From: Rugalucina vietnamica | Taxonomy: Eukaryota; Mollusca; Bivalvia; Lucinida; Lucinidae | Length of the DNA: 64,000 nucleotides | Reading direction: 5' to 3' | Assembly: GCA_964017185.1 (NCBI GenBank) | Contig: OZ024880.1 | Span: forward strand, 40,514,329-40,578,328 | Shown here: positions 26,301 through 34,867 of the stretch, one piece after another | Layout: every line of letters starts with the position of its first letter | Numbering within the stretch: the stretch's first letter is position 1 | Program-made: the position numbers and the translations under genes | The notes under the pieces: model-generated | Database searches by the model: none | The model's input: the letters and a program-made list of their open reading frames with translations, nothing else | What the model was told of the DNA's origin: nothing

Positions 26301-27695
26301 GATCTGCGCATTTGTTTTCGCATAGGCAAAATTCCGGTTTTCTCACGATGCGGCTCATATCTGAATTACGAAAACACGCCCATACAATACACAGGAATGG
26401 TTTTTCAGCTGTAAAAATGAAAATTTCAAGTAGATGTTTATCATATTTTTCTTATTTTTGCTCAAAAACATAGAATGTGGGTACTCGTTAGAACCGCCTC
26501 GGCAAGTCTGCTCTAACGTGTACCCACAATCTAAGTATACCCCTGAATATCCCTGTTTTGCTATATAAAAGTGGGATGAGGGTATACATTTCAAGGACAT
26601 GTTTTCCTGATGTGTCTGAATCAAAACTGAGATAAGACAGTCTTTACATCCCGGTTTAGTGTTTCTATTAGTATGAGTGTTGAAAATTTCCTAGTATGCG
26701 ATGTCTGTTTCAACAGGCTTACTAGATGCTTTCAAGTTATAAGCACCAGAGTGTCATTTTAAGTCCAATTCGCATGCACAAAAATACACGCGTGCAAATA
26801 TACTCCGGTGTGTATTTATACTCCGGTGTGCAAATTATACTGTAGTAATTTAAATTGCGTTCGCATGGGTTTTATCACCAGGAGTATTTACCTATGTAAA
26901 TTTTAAAACATGTTCATTTAAGTTTTCTGTATTTGCAAAACAAGAATAGGCTGCTTCAATGTGTTCTTTTAGGACTCTGGCTGCAGAGGAAAATCATGTA
27001 AATGGTCAGGCTTAACCTTAATAATTATACAGTTCACTATTATCATCTTTTCACAAGGAATTAATGTTAAAATGCCCCAAGAATCCTCACCAGGAATGAT
27101 GAAGAAATAGTGTGGCTGATTGCACTCCATATGATCTCAAATGTGTTGAATGGCAATAAACTCTTATTAGCAACAATGTTAACAGTTTCTACAACTGTCA
27201 TATAATCAGTGAAGAACAAAAATATTAAAATTCATTATCTGAAAGCAAAAATTGACTTCAAATAAAGAATACTCATGGGTAAATTTTACTTTGCGTTCGC
27301 ATGGACCTAATAGTAACATTTGCACGCGTGTATTTGTAAAAATAAAATTTGCATCTGGTCAGACCCAGGAGTAAATTTACCTATAGGTAAATATACTCCG
27401 GTGTGTATTTGCGTTCGCATGCGCTATTTGCTTACCCCGAGTAAAGTTTGCACACCGGAGTATATTTACACGCGTGTATTTTGGCGCATGCGAATTGTAC
27501 TTTAGTGTTTTCCCACCTCGGGTTTTTGTGGTGGGCATTGCTTTCTGATTGCGCCTTTTCCTAACCATTGCCTACTTGTACCTTTTCAACATGCCTACTG
27601 TCGTTCTGATTTCAGAGTGTAACGATACTGGACTACTCGTTGATGAATCTCCTACCGTCACCGTGGAAACAAACAGCTCTATAAATCTGGATTAG
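14199..27695 (+). CDS. six-exon secreted lipocalin-like protein, 250 codons
   Basis: Gene model: join 14199-14336, 15363-15481, 20922-21055, 22097-22170, 24061-24268, 27616-27695. Every intron has GT..AG ends with good consensus, and the junction phases (0, 2, 1, 0, 1) all agree, giving one open frame with a TAG stop. Residues 5-21 form a hydrophobic signal peptide. The mature part has six cysteines (29, 97, 119, 153, 169, 226) and N-glycosylation sequons at N106, N227 and N244. Three points resemble lipocalins, which bind small hydrophobic ligands in a beta-barrel: an amphipathic strand region ending in a GDYNVLVSGYF segment (80-90); QDLSKY (142-147) where lipocalins have TDYxxY; and R183-V-P185 followed by a helix-like stretch and a late Cys226. 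The canonical N-terminal GxW is not present; F53 is the nearest candidate. The fold assignment rests on motif order only. The gene model is surer than the family name. Confidence 0.72.
14590..14830 (+). mobile_element. partial copy of the 12830-13500 element
   Basis: Shares CCCCTGAAGGAGCT, GACCCCTAATGGTGCAA and GAGATCAAA...CTGTCATAATGA with 12830-12930, and AGGCCCCTAAAGGATAAT with the element's right half. It lies in intron 1 of the lipocalin-like gene. Confidence 0.7.
15154..15293 (+). mobile_element. SINE 2 fragment (3' body)
   Basis: GAGACGAGCCAAGTTCTG through CCTACTGATTGGCCCGTCTC and ATATGAGCTTAAACAATCTTG matches the body of the full SINE at 28944-29183. The tRNA-like head is missing. 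This copy ends in GGACGTTAAACTGAATAAAA. Confidence 0.85.
15363..15481 (+). CDS. exon 2 of the lipocalin-like gene
   Basis: The acceptor is TTTATCTTTCAG and the donor GTGAGT. Starts in phase 0 and ends after two bases of Val86. Encodes the F53..Y57 region that stands where lipocalins carry GxW, and the strand leading into NVLV. Confidence 0.72.
15661..15750 (+). mobile_element. MITE family A, right-half fragment (copy 4)
   Basis: AGCTCGGTTTGTCACGGACC, CTGTTCAGAACCACATTG, TTGGTTTTCTGATG: the 3' third of family A. A (GA)n run follows at 15762-15785. Confidence 0.7.
16690..16912 (+). mobile_element. MITE with GGCCCTACC ends, copy 1
   Basis: Begins GGCCCTACCAGGGGTTTTGG and ends CCATGGTAGGGCC, a 9-bp terminal inverted repeat. 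The interior repeats AGGGAGCTGGGGAGAAAG three times. Copy 2 follows at 17119-17345. Confidence 0.75.
17119..17345 (+). mobile_element. MITE with GGCCCTACC ends, copy 2
   Basis: Starts GGGCCCTATCAGGGGTTTTG and ends CCGGTAGGGTC, with the same AGGGAGCTGGG interior motifs as the copy 207 bp upstream. Divergence between the two copies is moderate. Confidence 0.72.
17409..17908. mobile_element. palindromic MITE with ATGCACCAGCCATTTG ends
   Basis: The left end ATGCACCAGCCATTTGTATC and right end GAATCAAATGGCTGTGCATA are inverted repeats. The interior carries GCGGGGTTTTAAAAATTG and CCCCGCTATTTCCCGGTCC, which recur at 45540-45680. Confidence 0.72.
17940..19417. other. intron 2 of the lipocalin-like gene, no element recognised
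   Basis: Contains two unremarkable ORFs: 98 codons at 18533-18829, hydrophobic, and 64 codons at 18914-19108. Neither has splice context or a motif I recognise. Confidence 0.4.
19418..19652 (+). mobile_element. palindromic MITE family A, copy 5 (near-consensus)
   Basis: Well-preserved copy: GAGCCGCATCGTGAGAAAAC / GTTTTCTCGCGTCGAGGCTC as terminal repeats, and a perfect internal palindrome TCAGCTTCGCGGTAACCGCG continuing to AAGCTGATC. Lies in intron 2 of the lipocalin-like gene. Confidence 0.9.
20500..20900. mobile_element. MITE family B copy 1 nested in a family A remnant
   Basis: The ends (20505-20545, 20850-20890) carry family A words (CCGGTTTTCGGGG, ATCCGGTTTTCTCATG). Between them is a family B element with the core GTTAGAACCGCCTCGGCGAG and CCCACAATCTATGTTTTG, ending in ACATGTTTTCGTGATG. 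Confidence 0.7.
20922..21055 (+). CDS. exon 3 of the lipocalin-like gene
   Basis: The acceptor is GATTTTGCAG and the donor GTAAAA after GGAGGAG. Completes Val86, encodes residues 87-130 with Cys97, Cys119 and sequon N106, and ends with one base of Asp131. A downstream alternative donor cannot be excluded, because the frame stays open into the MITE at 21154. Confidence 0.7.
21154..21350 (+). mobile_element. palindromic MITE family A, copy 7, with duplicated stem
   Basis: The internal palindrome unit TTCGCAGTAAATGCGAAGCT is present twice in a row, a stem duplication not seen in the other copies. The left end is CATCATGAGAAACT and the right part GACCGGTTTATGTCGGACC. Confidence 0.8.
21498..21520. 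repeat. poly-C run
   Basis: About 22 consecutive C residues, in an intron of the lipocalin-like gene. The length in the assembly is probably unreliable. Confidence 0.85.
21720..21796 (+). repeat. family C repeat, copy 2
   Basis: CCACCTTGGGTTTTTGGGTG, TTTCTGATTGCGCCTTTTCC, TTGCCTACTAGTACCTTTTC: the same order as at 8095. Confidence 0.8.
21800..22075. mobile_element. MITE family B, copy 2 (degenerate)
   Basis: GGTATACCTGTTTTTCTTA, GGTACTCGTTACAACCGCC, AGTTCTAACGGGTACC and CAATGTTTTGAAC keep the family order with many substitutions. It ends 20 bases before the exon 4 acceptor. Confidence 0.65.
22097..22170 (+). CDS. exon 4 of the lipocalin-like gene
   Basis: 74 bases between TTTATTCCTTTCAG and GTAAGTAAG. 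Completes Asp131 and encodes residues 132-155, including the QDLSKY motif and Cys153. Leaves phase 0. Confidence 0.75.
22219..22280 (+). repeat. family C repeat, copy 3 (partial)
   Basis: CTCAATCTGATTGCGCCTTT, TCCTGATCATTACCTGTTTG, TACTTTTCC: the 3' two thirds of the family. Confidence 0.7.
22550..24055 (-). pseudogene. antisense LINE remnant (APE endonuclease plus reverse transcriptase)
   Basis: Read on the minus strand from 24050 downward, blocks of a non-LTR retrotransposon appear in order, broken by stops and shifts: an endonuclease part with GGGIIVYVRDG (near 24030), GDFN (near 23800) and TLIDHIYTN followed by SDHF (near 23660-23600). Then comes the RT palm with a VDFRKAFDLVDHQIL motif A (near 23275-23230), GVPQGSVLG (near 23105), YTDD as the catalytic box (near 23010), KTKVM (near 22890) and FDYCSVIW (near 22590). 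This is the Jockey/CR1-like layout, with no intact frame. It fills most of intron 4 of the lipocalin-like gene in opposite orientation. Confidence 0.85.
24061..24268 (+). CDS. exon 5 of the lipocalin-like gene
   Basis: The longest exon: 208 bases after TATCTTTCCTAAAAG, ending before GTGGGT with one base of Glu225. Encodes Cys169, the R183-x-P motif and the W199/W221 helix-strand region. Its acceptor lies within about 10 bases of the 5' end of the antisense LINE. Confidence 0.75.
24453..24718. mobile_element. MITE family B, copy 3
   Basis: Left end CATCATGAAAACATGATATA; core GTGGGTACTCGCTAGTACCG and GGTTCTAACGTGTACC; right end TTTATTGCATGGACA. Confidence 0.8.
24719..26129. other. intron 5, left part, no element recognised
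   Basis: AT-rich intronic DNA. No splice-bounded exon was found that would fit between exons 5 and 6 without breaking the phase match. Confidence 0.5.
26130..26357 (-). mobile_element. palindromic MITE family A, copy 8
   Basis: GAGCCTCGACGCGAGAAAAC at the left and GGTTTTCTCACGATGCGGCT at the right, in inverse orientation to copy 5. Between them lie GTCTTCGGGGTTTCCGACC and GCGAAAACAAAGGCGCTG. Confidence 0.88.
26368..26613. mobile_element. MITE family B, copy 4
   Basis: Starts 10 bases after a family A copy. Core GTGGGTACTCGTTAGAACCG, then GCTCTAACGTGTACCCACAA; right end ACATGTTTTCCTGATG. Confidence 0.8.
26765..27498. mobile_element. 734-bp TIR element with AATTCGCATGC ends
   Basis: The left end AATTCGCATGCACAAAAATA, CACGCGTGCAAATATACTCC, GGTGTG is matched inverted at the right end by CACCGGAGTATATTTACACG, CGTGTATTTTGGCGCATGCG, AATT: terminal repeats of about 50 bp. 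Internal copies of TATACTCCGGTGTG and CGTTCGCATGG point to subterminal repeats. No coding potential seen. Lies in intron 5. Confidence 0.8.
27508..27590 (+). repeat. family C repeat, copy 4
   Basis: CCACCTCGGGTTTTTGTGGT, TTTCTGATTGCGCCTTTTCC, TTGCCTACTTGTACCTTTTC. It ends 25 bases before the exon 6 acceptor of the lipocalin-like gene. Confidence 0.82.
27616..27695 (+). CDS. exon 6 (last) of the lipocalin-like gene
   Basis: The acceptor GTTCTGATTTCAG leads into the completion of Glu225, then Cys226, sequon N227-D-T, an acidic and Ser/Thr-rich tail with sequon N244, and a TAG stop. No canonical AATAAA was seen in the following 200 bases, which are family B MITE. Confidence 0.7.
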
Positions 27696-27735
27696 TTGAA
27701 GATCAGAATCAACAGATCAATTACATTACGAAAAT

Positions 27736-27901
27736 TTTTGTACACGTTAGAACCGCCTCGCCGAGGCGGTTCTAACGAGTACCCACAATCTATGTTTTGG
27801 AACAAATAAGAAAAATAGGTAAACTCCTCCATACCCCAGTTTTGCTATGTAAAAATGGGGTATAAGGGGGTATTCATTACACAGACTCGTTTTCCTGATG
27901 G
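27736..27901. mobile_element. MITE family B, copy 5 (left end missing)
   Basis: Starts inside the core palindrome (GTTAGAACCGCCTCGCCGAG) and runs to CTCGTTTTCCTGATG. Confidence 0.78.
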
Positions 27902-28010
27902 ACATTCAAGCCAATATCCGGAGAGCCAGTGGCACAACAAATAGTAACATGACTGGGAGTGATTACTTTAGATGTCATTCCTTAAAAGGAGGTTGTTGCT
28001 GCTACATACA

Positions 28011-28244
28011 GGCTGTGCGTGAGAAAACCAACAATCTGCCTATGCGAAAACAAAGACGCAGATCAGCTTCGCGGTGACCGCGAAGCTGACCAGCGCCTTT
28101 GTTTTCGCTACACGGATAGTACAATCTCTCTTCTTCTTAAATCCGAAATTTCAAGCTTCTAGCCTGCTTCTGTGACTGTACAGCCTGGTTTGTGTCGGAC
28201 CTGGTCTGAAACCCAAATTGTTGGTTTTCTCATGCACAGGCTCA
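28011..28244 (+). mobile_element. palindromic MITE family A, copy 9
   Basis: GAGAAAACCAACAATCTGCC at the left and TTGTTGGTTTTCTCATGCAC at the right, with the central stem TCAGCTTCGCGGTGACCGCG. Confidence 0.9.
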
Positions 28245-28454
28245 GTCATATAAAACAAACAAGGACCTCAGGAAACTATGACCACTTTTTTTCGTTTATT
28301 AGGTTAGATTTAGATAAAACATATTTTATTGCAATGTACTAACAATGGGATAAGACACAAGTTATATCAACATTATGAAGTCCTCTCCCTAAGCTTAACT
28401 AGCTAATACTAATGGTACAGTGATAAAGCAGATCATTTATGTCAACATACATAT

Positions 28455-28690
28455 GAGCCTGTGCGTGAGAAAACCAACAATTTGCATGGGCGAAAACAAA
28501 GACGCAGATCAGCTTCGCGGTAACCGCGAAGCTGATCAGCGTCTTTGTTTTCGCTACACGGATAGTACATTTCCTCCTCTACTTATTCCCAAATTTTCAA
28601 GATTCTGGGTTTCTTCTGTGACTGTACAGGCTGGTTTGTGTTGGACCTGGTCGGAAACCCAAATTGTTGGTTTTGTCATGCACAGGCTCA
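28455..28690 (+). mobile_element. palindromic MITE family A, copy 10
   Basis: Near-identical in order to copy 9, which is only 210 bases away in the same orientation. The central palindrome is perfect (CTTCGCGGTAACCGCGAAG). Confidence 0.9.
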
Positions 28691-28943
28691 ATTATTACGA
28701 TGGAACATACAGGTGTGAGGTCATGAGCGATGGCGACTGCTTCTAGGAGACGAACGTGTGGATTGTCTGGGAAACACAATTTCAAAACCAAATACAATTT
28801 TTAGTATCTAATACACAGACTGTTAGGCTAATCTATTGATGTCTTTGATAAAATGTAATTTGGTTTATTGTGAAAGCTTTCTGTGTTAATAATTGTTCCT
28901 GAAAATATCTTAGCTCTTTGAATATCTGAGCTCTTTGACTTGT

Positions 28944-29183
28944 GCGACGGCCCCAGTGGCCGAGTGGTTAAGGTCGCTGACGTCAGTGCTCTTGATCATT
29001 CGATCATCTCACCGCTGTGGGTTCACGCCTCGCTCGGGGCAGAATTCACATGTGGGACAAGCCAAGTTCTGCTTGCGGGTGTGCCAGGTGTTTTTTCCCC
29101 GGGTACTCCGGTTTTCGCCCCACCTACTGATTGGCCCGTCTCATATGAGCTGAAATAATCTTGAAATGAATAAAAAAAAAGAA
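28944..29183 (+). mobile_element. full-length tRNA-derived SINE (SINE 2) with perfect target duplication
   Basis: The head resembles a tRNA: box A-like TGGCCGAGTGG near 28957 and box B-like GGGTTCACGCC near 29019. The body AGAATTCACATGTGGGACAA to CCCGTCTCATATGAGCTGAA matches the fragments at 15154 and 46366, and it ends in an A-rich tail. It is flanked by the 12-bp direct repeat TCTTTGACTTGT (28932-28943 and 29184-29195), which fits target-primed insertion by LINE machinery. Confidence 0.9.
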
Positions 29184-29195
29184 TCTTTGACTTGT

Positions 29196-29620
29196 TTTGA
29201 CAGAGTTACAGTATATTTTTTCCGACATATCCAGTCAGCAAAGACCCAGTATTTTGATGAAGTTAGGTAATAACGTCTTTGTACGTCGCAAAAAACTTAT
29301 ATACATCATTTGCGGTATGTGTTTTTCTTTTATATGGACACCAGTTCTACTAGTATAGACCTAATTCATTTAGTGTAGCCCTACGCCACAACTTTATCGC
29401 ACGTATATTTTCATATTTTACACACATGTATACATACGCTGAATGTATCCGCAGGGCCAAAAGTATTTCTATAACGTAGGAAATTCCTTAGACTTCAGTG
29501 TATTTTCATGGTTTTTAGAAATCAATTAATGTATCTCCTTGTCGACATATTTTCCTTTTGTCGGCATTATTCAAAAAATGAATAAATGTTCTATAAGCAT
29601 AGGCGATATGCCGTATTGAA
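29196..29620. other. no gene or repeat recognised
   Basis: AT-rich spacer without coding or repeat signatures. Confidence 0.4.
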
Positions 29621-29639
29621 TATATATTGAGTAAAAATA

Positions 29640-30025
29640 AGAACAAACATTATTATATAACTATAAATAGACAGCATTTCAGACAATGCTTTCAGTTCAT
29701 TGAATATTTTGTCATATTCCATGACCTTGGGTTTTTCCCATTAAATATAAGCTACTAAATTTAGAAAGTCACGTGACTATATTTATTATTGGAAAATTAC
29801 ATAGACTGGTTACTGTCTCACACTATCATTGATTGGGCATAAATATCCCACTCCGGGTACCAGTAGCCTCATTGCTTAGCAACAAAATGGCGGATGCAGA
29901 ATGTTATATAATAAAACAATTGTTGACTATTGAGTCATTGAATATGATGTGATATCCAACAGAGACTACCAATATTGACCTCGGCTTCGCCTCGGTCAAT
30001 ATTGGTAGTCTCTGTTGGATCACAG
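29640..30025. mobile_element. hairpin element family F, copy 1
   Basis: ATTATATAACTATAAATAGA, TTGTCATATTCCATGACC and ATTGTTGACTATTGAGTCAT recur in the copy at 62950-63425. The right end is a near-perfect hairpin with the arm TCCAACAGAGACTACCAATA TTGACC and a 13-base loop; the right-hand stem is truncated after GTTGGAT. Confidence 0.75.
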
Positions 30026-30130
30026 GTCATTGACATTTACTCAATATTGTATACTGACAGCTTAAATAACCCTCATTTGCCCAAAATACTCATTCTAGCT
30101 GACGAAGTCAGCCAGGATGTCAACGGCCCG
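30018..30130 (+). repeat. dispersed repeat with GCTGACGAAGTCAGCCAGGA
   Basis: ATCACAGGTCATTGAC ... TAGCTGACGAAGTCAGCCAG recurs inverted at 57160-57245, and in part near 54985-55020 (ATCATTGACGCTCTATAACC). TGACGAAGTCA is itself palindromic. Confidence 0.6.
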
Positions 30131-30588
30131 GAGGCGGCAGAGGCTATATTTCGTCATTTTTTAACACTTTCCTTCCATGAATACTAACCGGGTTTGAGAT
30201 GGATCATAAGGTTAATCCTTAATATACCAGAATACCCCAATAACTCTTCTAGAAATTTATGTCGATGGCTACAATTCGTGTTTAAATCAGTTTTTCCTCA
30301 ATCTTATCATCACGGTAAATCCCCATATACCGACTCCGCAGTAAATGGTCGAAGGGAAATAACTCCAATCGATTTTGGGTAAAAGGTAGAACTTAACGCT
30401 CGTGCTTTTGTTCCTAACGGTCACCGCATTCCGCGCTCCTTACAACTGGACATTTTTTCAGAGACAGTGATCCTTTTGCCATTTTATATGTTACTTTTCT
30501 ACTTTCTGAGCATTTTAAGCATTTTTAGCACTTTTGCATTATGTAAAGATTTTTTTTTTACCAATCAAGTGATAGGGAAGCGGCCGTA

Positions 30589-30695
30589 ATGGCGGGGTTG
30601 ACAGAAGATCAACAAATAGCTTTCCAACGTGCTGCCAGTAATCACAATCTTATAATTACTGGACAATGTGGAACAGGGAAAACCTATCTTCTAAG
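30589..30695 (+). CDS. Pif1-like helicase, exon 1 (Q motif and Walker A)
   Basis: ATG at 30589, then 35 codons and two bases before a GTGAGT donor. The encoded start has a Q-motif-like LTEDQQIAF (4-12) and the Walker A motif GQCGTGKT (25-32), the ATP-binding loop of superfamily 1B helicases of the Pif1 type. An in-frame match to the exon at 33927 makes this a credible first coding exon. Pif1 helicases unwind DNA 5'-3' and resolve G-quadruplexes; related enzymes also sit in Helitron transposons, but no Rep nuclease is visible here. Confidence 0.8.
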
Positions 30696-32252
30696 GTGAG
30701 TTTCATTCCAACAAAATGTACAGTTTAAAATAATTTGATACAAAGAGCTATTCACCACGCCCCTCCCTGTCATTCGACCAAACCATGACCCTCCAGTTGT
30801 TCACTCTACAAAGTCGTGGTCAAATTTTTACGAATGTACTATTATGATGTTCCGGCGTGGTAAAGCATCCAGCCCACTGAGCCCAGTAAGGCAGCCAGTG
30901 TATGTTGCCATCAAAATCTGAGGTTCCTTGAATTATGAGGTGAGTATTTTGCGAGGTTGTGATTCCTGCTGTAGGAACCTATAGCCCAACCCCATTGATT
31001 GAAAAAAGACAACATTTAAATAAGTGTTTCTATGTTTTGGTTCCTCACAAATATTTTAGACGGGTCCGTGGAAACATCCCCAAACCACCCCAAAACACAC
31101 AAAACCACCCTAAACCACTTCAAAACCGTCCCAAGCCTCATCATAACACATTTAAATTATCACTAAACACATTTTAATAATCGTAAACCAGATATTTTAG
31201 CGATATAACACCCAAACCTTATCATATATATCCCCAAACCATTTAAAAAAACAGCCCAAACCCCACCAAAGAAACTCCCCCAAATGTCCAATTATTAGCC
31301 TCCTGGTACCATCTCTCGAACAGGACCAACTCTCGAACAATAATTTGATTTATACTAAATAAAACATTAAATCGTGTCCACACAAAAACATTCTGGGCAG
31401 GTTTTCTTTCGTCAGTCAATGGGCGATAAAATTGGCACAGTGCCAAGTGTCAGCCTCGTTTTGGATTTCCCTTGCAGCCAATGGAAATTGACCAAAACCA
31501 AAACAAAATACATCACTCAGTTTGTTTGACAAGAAATTCTCTGCTGAAAAAAAAATCCTGAAATCCATTTTTTACGCCGTTTCATGCCAGAAGCTCTCTT
31601 TACGTCTTCTATGTATTCAAATCAAATTTTGATGAAGGAAACATGCCTTGAGTCTTTTTTAGCTTTACAAATCTTTGTTTACACCCTAGTGAAAATACAG
31701 TGCCCGTAAAAATCGCATGAGCGACAAGATCGTTTTTATTTTGTTACTGGCACTACCTCCCATTCCTATTGGCCCTCTCTTCTATGATCGCTTGTTAAAT
31801 CCCAAAAAATCAAATAGAAATTGACTAAGTCTGCTCAACTTTGATGCTGGCAAAATATATGGAAACTAAGTGTATTAAGAGACTAGTGTTTGGGTTGAAC
31901 CTACTCATAATGACCTACGTGGTGACATGGTTGCATTTTACCAGATTTTCTTGCATTTAAATACCTTAAAGATAACAGTATATGAAAAGTATTGGAAATA
32001 ATGACTGAATAGAACTATCCATGAAACAAACTTTGTAAAGATCGGTAGATTAAGAGCAAAAAGATTGTGATCCATCACTTATAAAATACTCGATCAATCA
32101 CTCGTCCTCTTGTGGTAATAAAACGGCGTTTTTATCATATGCCACTTGCTTTCTGAATGCCCAGGCTGCATGCCTGTCATAAATATGATACAGATTTTCA
32201 AATAATCCAATATCTACCACGTCGTCTGAATACAACAACAATACAAGGTAGT

Positions 32253-32285
<33 letters not shown>

Positions 32286-33926
32286 CGGTAAGTAGTGATA
32301 CTAAGACTTTGTAAGGGAGAGTAATCAAACAAATAAAAGGGGATTTTCTTAAACGAGTAGTCGGCCGCTTTTAAAACAAGTTTACGCTTTTCGAAAGTGA
32401 CTGGACAATTCTAAATTACACTGTCTGTGCGAGGTGGTGTGTATATGTGTACAATGTGTTTTGTGTGTGCTGTCGTTGGCCTGGGGAGGGGGCGGGTAAT
32501 GGGAGAAAGAGTAGAAGGCTACTTCTGACATTTTTAGCTCTATTTCTCACTCTTTGTGTGTGTGTGGGCGTGTCACGCAATAAAATTTCACTTTAATATT
32601 AAGGTGGAACCTTAAATGGGTACATGAGGCCTCCGGGGACCTGATTACTCAGCCAGATTAGTTGTATTTTCCATCTTCTTGGCACTTTTAAGTTAGAAAA
32701 CACAGCAAAATACACATCTTAATCATTATGTTGTAGTGGAAAACAGTTCAGCGTTTATGGTAACTACATGTACATGAACCTTGTATACATGAAGTATACA
32801 ATATAACCTGCATGATTGAAAGTGAGTCTCTCTATATGCATGGCTAATCTGTACCCACGCCCTGATCGGTACCCACTCTCTTATCTGTACCCACACTTTC
32901 TCTAATGCGTACCCACAATAACCTACGGTCTCTGATCTGTACCCACGATTTCTCTGATATGTACCCAAGATTGCCTATGTTCTTTGATCTGTAATCTGTA
33001 CCCACGCCCTGATCTGTACCGACTCTCTAATCTGTACCCAAGCGTTTTCTAATGCGTACCCACAATAACCTACGTTCTCTGATCTGTACCCACGCTTTCT
33101 CTGATATGTACCCAAGATTGCCTATGTTCTTTGATCTGTAATCTGTACCCACGCCCTGATCTGTACCCACTCTCTAATCTGTACCCAATCGTTTTCTAAT
33201 CCGTACCCACAATAACCTACGTTCTCTGATCTGTACCCACGAGTACCTACGCTTTCTCTGATATGAACCCACGATTAACAACGTTCACTGAACTGTACCC
33301 ACGATTCATCTGATATGTACCTACGATCACCTATGTTATCTGAAGAGTAATCTGTACCTACGCCCTGATCTGTACCCACTCTCTGACATGTACCCTCAAT
33401 AACCTACGTTCTCGGATCTGAACCCACGCTTTCTCGTATCTGTAGCCACGATTACCTACGTTCTCTGATCTGTAGCCACGCATTCTCTGTTCTGTACCCA
33501 CGCTTTCTCTGAGCTGTACCAACTATTGCCTACGTTCTCTGATCTGTACACACGCTTTCTCTGATCTGTACCTTATTTGATTTGTACGCACGAGACTTTA
33601 ATAACTTTTCTGAACTGTATCCACGTTTTTTTCTGATCTGTATCATTCATGTTTATACCCTAACCTGCTAACACATACCAAGATGCTGCTTAAATGGTAC
33701 GATGGTTTAAAGCGGTTATGCGTGGATACAGATTAGAGGACATTGAAAATGTGAATACATTTCAGGGACGTCGTGGATACAGATCAGAGAGTGCGTCCAG
33801 ATCAGGGACCGGCTGTACATATATATAGTACTTCATTCAAGTTAAAGTGTTAATAATCATTTGTTGAACAACTCCCATACATTGAAATCGAAATCTGGCT
33901 ACCAGACACCTTTTCTGTTTTTACAG
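30696..33926 (+). other. intron 1 of the Pif1-like gene
   Basis: 3.2 kb between a GTGAGT donor and a TGTTTTTACAG acceptor. Holds a CCAAAC-rich low-complexity patch (31070-31270), a T29 run near 32258-32286 and the GATCTGTACCCAC tandem array (32845-33640). No exon seen inside. Confidence 0.7.
32845..33640. repeat. GATCTGTACCCAC tandem array
   Basis: Dozens of short units (about 20-25 bp) built on TCTGATCTGTACCCACG and TTTCTCTGATATGTACCC. A longer unit of roughly 140 bp (from 32985, again from 33125) repeats almost exactly, so the array has a higher-order period. Confidence 0.85.
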
Positions 33927-34242
33927 GCGTATCATACAGCATTTACAATCAAGAAAGAAGTTTGCTGTGACGTCCACTACGGGGATGGCAAGTAAAGTTC
34001 TTGGGTTTGGAGCAACCACTCTACACCACTGGTCAGGAATTGGGGATGGCCGTTTAACCCACTTTCAGCTGGAAGCTAAATTCTTGAAAGATGATAGATT
34101 TGCTGCAGCAAAGTCCAGAATTGAAAATGCTGAGGTATTGGTGATTGATGAGATTGGCATGCTATCAGAAACCATCTTCAACAAGATTGAACACATCTGT
34201 CGGCTTGCAAGAGGAAACAATCTAGTTTTTGGTGGTCTCCAG
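33927..34242 (+). CDS. Pif1-like helicase, exon 2 (motif Ia and Walker B)
   Basis: Starts with the base that completes Arg36 of exon 1 and runs 105 codons to CTCCAG|GTAATT (phase 0). It encodes AVTSTTGMAS (motif Ia), TLHHWSGIG and VLVIDEIGML (Walker B/DExx), and ends in VFGGLQ, exactly where Pif1 proteins continue with the GDFxQLPP motif III. That next exon was not found. Confidence 0.85.
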
Positions 34243-34375
34243 GTAATTATTCAGACTTTGCTGATAAAATCAGATATTGTCTTCTGTATGGATTTTAGGT
34301 GAAAATTGAACTGAACGAATTTTGATCTGATTTTCATGATACAGTTTTCGAGGTCACGGTGCAATTTACAAATAA

Positions 34376-34607
34376 GCCTGAGCATGAAAAAAAAACAATT
34401 TGGGTTCCGACCAGGTCTGACACAAACCGGGCTGTACAATCTCAGAAGATCAATAGAAGCTGGAAATTTGGGATTTAGAAGGTAGAGAAATTGTACTCTT
34501 TGTGTAGCGAAAACAAAGGCGCTGATCAGCTTCGCAGTTACTGCAAAGCTGATCTGCGTCTTTGTTTTCGCATATGCCGATTGTTGGTTTTCTTGTGCAG
34601 CGGTTCA
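34376..34607 (-). mobile_element. palindromic MITE family A, copy 11
   Basis: GACCAGGTCTGACACAAACC, GCGAAAACAAAGGCGCTGAT, CTGCGTCTTTGTTTTCGC, TTGTTGGTTTTCTTGTGC, in inverse orientation. Lies in the putative Pif1 intron 2. Confidence 0.88.
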
Positions 34608-34867
34608 AATCTTATTAAAATCCAGTATCTTATGAATTTGGCCAAATATGATCAAATGTGCATACATATAAACATACAGTTTATAGAATTTGGCGATCTT
34701 GCTCTAATGTTCAATCAATGTATGATAAACCATAGTGGGTAGGGTTTGTCGCCCGTTACGTGACGGACAGACCGACGGAAGACCAGAAAAGCATATGGCA
34801 GAGGGATATGCTGGTATACAAGTGACGTGACAGACTCACGGATGGACAGGTGTAAAATATAGTTATC

